In this document: positions 63,277-64,000 of the stretch, piece after piece | How positions within the stretch are numbered: position 1 is the first letter of the stretch | Layout: every line of letters begins with the position of its first letter | Assembly (NCBI RefSeq): GCF_000805385.1 | Contig: NZ_JTJW01000006.1 | Coordinates: forward strand, 186,001-250,000 | Direction: 5' to 3' | Source: Mycolicibacterium setense | GTDB taxonomy: Bacteria > Actinomycetota > Actinomycetes > Mycobacteriales > Mycobacteriaceae | DNA length: 64,000 nucleotides | Notes under the pieces: generated by a model | Database searches by the model: none | The model's input: the letters and a program-made list of their open reading frames with translations, nothing else | What the model was told of the DNA's origin: nothing | Program-made: the position numbers and the translations under genes

Positions 63277-63951
63277 TCAGGCCGGCCGCGGAATCGCGGC
63301 GGCGGGGCTCTGGCCCAGCCATCTGGGGATGGCGCGGCGCACCTCGCTGGGTCCCGAGAGCGCGACACTGCCGTCGAGCACGGCCCGGGCCCAGCCGGCA
63401 TCGCCGCGCCAGATCTCGATCAGCGTGCGCAGGTGGGCCTGCACCGTGCCGGCAACCTCGTAGCCGGGATCGAAATCGCAGACATCGGCCTGTCCGTCAC
63501 TGACCGTCAGCCACCATCTCGACGCCTTGGGCGCGACGCCGTCGAGGACGAACGCGATCGTGGTGCGTGCGCGCGGCCAGTCATCGATCGGGATAGTGCG
63601 CCGCATGTCCCACATCAACAGGTGCGGATCGAGATCCTGCTCGCCGAGTTCACCGATCCACCGCACACCCCACGCGCCGAGCGCGGTCACCACGCCGGCC
63701 AGCTCCTGACCGCACGGGGTGAGGGAATAGGTTGCACGGCCGTCGGTCTCGTTGCGTTCGACAACACCGGCGCGGGTCAGGGACTTCAGCCGTTTGGACA
63801 ACAGTGCCGGCGACATCTTGGGCACGCCGCGCCGCAGATCGTTGAAGTGGGTGCTGCCCAGTAGCAGTTCCCGGACCACCAGCATGGTCCAGCGCTCATC
63901 GAGCAGTTCCATGGCCTTGGCCATCGGACAGAACTGGCCGTATGTCGACAT
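63277..63951 (-). CDS. HxlR-family transcriptional regulator with C-terminal SCP2-like domain
   Basis: A 224-residue protein. The N-terminal winged helix of the HxlR type (FCPMAKAMELLDERWTMLVVRELLLGSTHFNDLRRGVPKMSPALLSKRLKSLTRAGVV) with Cys8 is followed after about residue 110 by a domain with WWLTVSDGQADVCDFDPGYEV...VLDGSVALSGPSEVRRAIPRWL, resembling sterol-carrier-protein-2-like modules found at the end of some HxlR regulators. ATG 63951 follows GGGGAGG, whereas the longer frame from 63987 lacks a ribosome-binding site. It converges on poxB with 4 bases between stops. Confidence 0.86.
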   Translation of the reverse strand: MSTYGQFCPMAKAMELLDERWTMLVVRELLLGSTHFNDLRRGVPKMSPALLSKRLKSLTRAGVVERNETDGRATYSLTPCGQELAGVVTALGAWGVRWIGELGEQDLDPHLLMWDMRRTIPIDDWPRARTTIAFVLDGVAPKASRWWLTVSDGQADVCDFDPGYEVAGTVQAHLRTLIEIWRGDAGWARAVLDGSVALSGPSEVRRAIPRWLGQSPAAAIPRPA

Positions 63952-64000
63952 CGGCGGTCTACCTCCCCGGGAAGTGCGCAGTGTCATAAGTACACCGCTG

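Overview
The window is high-GC actinobacterial DNA, most likely from a fast-growing mycobacterium (Mycolicibacterium type). The basis is gene content, not a database match: many FadD, EchA and FadE-type fatty-acid/CoA enzymes, four LLM (F420-type) oxidoreductases, three cytochromes P450, an MmpL-like exporter, a LigB-type ATP-dependent DNA ligase, frequent GTG/TTG starts, and start codons placed where leaderless transcripts would begin. I see no rRNA, tRNA, insertion sequence, phage gene or CRISPR array.

Layout. (1) 1-7886: the end of a CaiB/BaiF CoA-transferase gene, then a tightly packed minus-strand operon of three enoyl-CoA hydratase/isomerase paralogues, three AMP-forming acyl-CoA ligases and an LLM oxidoreductase, divergent from a FadR-type GntR regulator. 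(2) 7978-21529: the GntR gene, an enoyl-CoA hydratase, a thiolase, a TetR regulator facing the other way, then hydratase, SDR and DapA-like aldolase genes, then hydratase, amidohydrolase, acyl-CoA ligase, amidohydrolase and an acyl-CoA dehydrogenase pair. (3) 21612-24613: an MmpL-family exporter and its divergent TetR. (4) 24610-31425: amidohydrolase, a thiolase-fold/DUF35 pair, a molybdopterin oxidoreductase and an aldehyde dehydrogenase. (5) 31480-45887: an oxygenase-rich block with a second TetR that is a clear paralogue of the first, P450, SDR, aldehyde dehydrogenase, acyl-CoA ligase, an isochorismatase-fold protein without its catalytic residues, a KshA-like Rieske oxygenase, a second P450, a SnoaL-like protein, an LLM oxidoreductase, and an SDR / Baeyer-Villiger monooxygenase / alpha-beta hydrolase cassette. 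(6) 45870-50619: a TetR with a clear palindromic operator, a phosphotransferase, a SnoaL-like protein, an LLM oxidoreductase, and a rifamycin monooxygenase gene preceded by a rifamycin-associated element. (7) 50675-55956: an acyl-CoA carboxylase carboxyltransferase, LLM oxidoreductase, P450 and amidohydrolase. (8) 56048-64000: conventional chromosome genes (CstA with its small YbdD/YjiX partner, LigB, a YqeY-like protein, an SDR, a PoxB-like pyruvate dehydrogenase, an HxlR regulator).

The most interesting signal is a recurring palindrome, ACTGTAA-N3-TTACAGT. It is perfect at three promoters (27574, 29866, 33439) and near-perfect or recognisable at several others between about 11.8 and 52.2 kb, with weaker traces out to 7.9 and 56.0 kb. 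The two paralogous TetR proteins share the recognition-helix segment VGVTSIYWYF and are the obvious candidate readers. I infer one large, apparently undescribed regulon for degrading a cyclic or terpenoid/steroid-like compound: oxygenases (P450, Rieske, BVMO) open the substrate, aldehyde dehydrogenases and acyl-CoA ligases make CoA thioesters, and dehydrogenase, hydratase, aldolase and thiolase genes shorten them. The substrate cannot be read from the sequence.

Two families of inverted-repeat elements sit almost exactly at gene ends (convergent junctions at 21.5, 31.4, 50.6 and 54.6 kb, tandem junctions at 25.9 and 29.8 kb). A MIRU-like mini-ORF sits in an ATGA junction at 47.96 kb, and a related sequence is inserted in frame in a hydratase gene near 9.0 kb.
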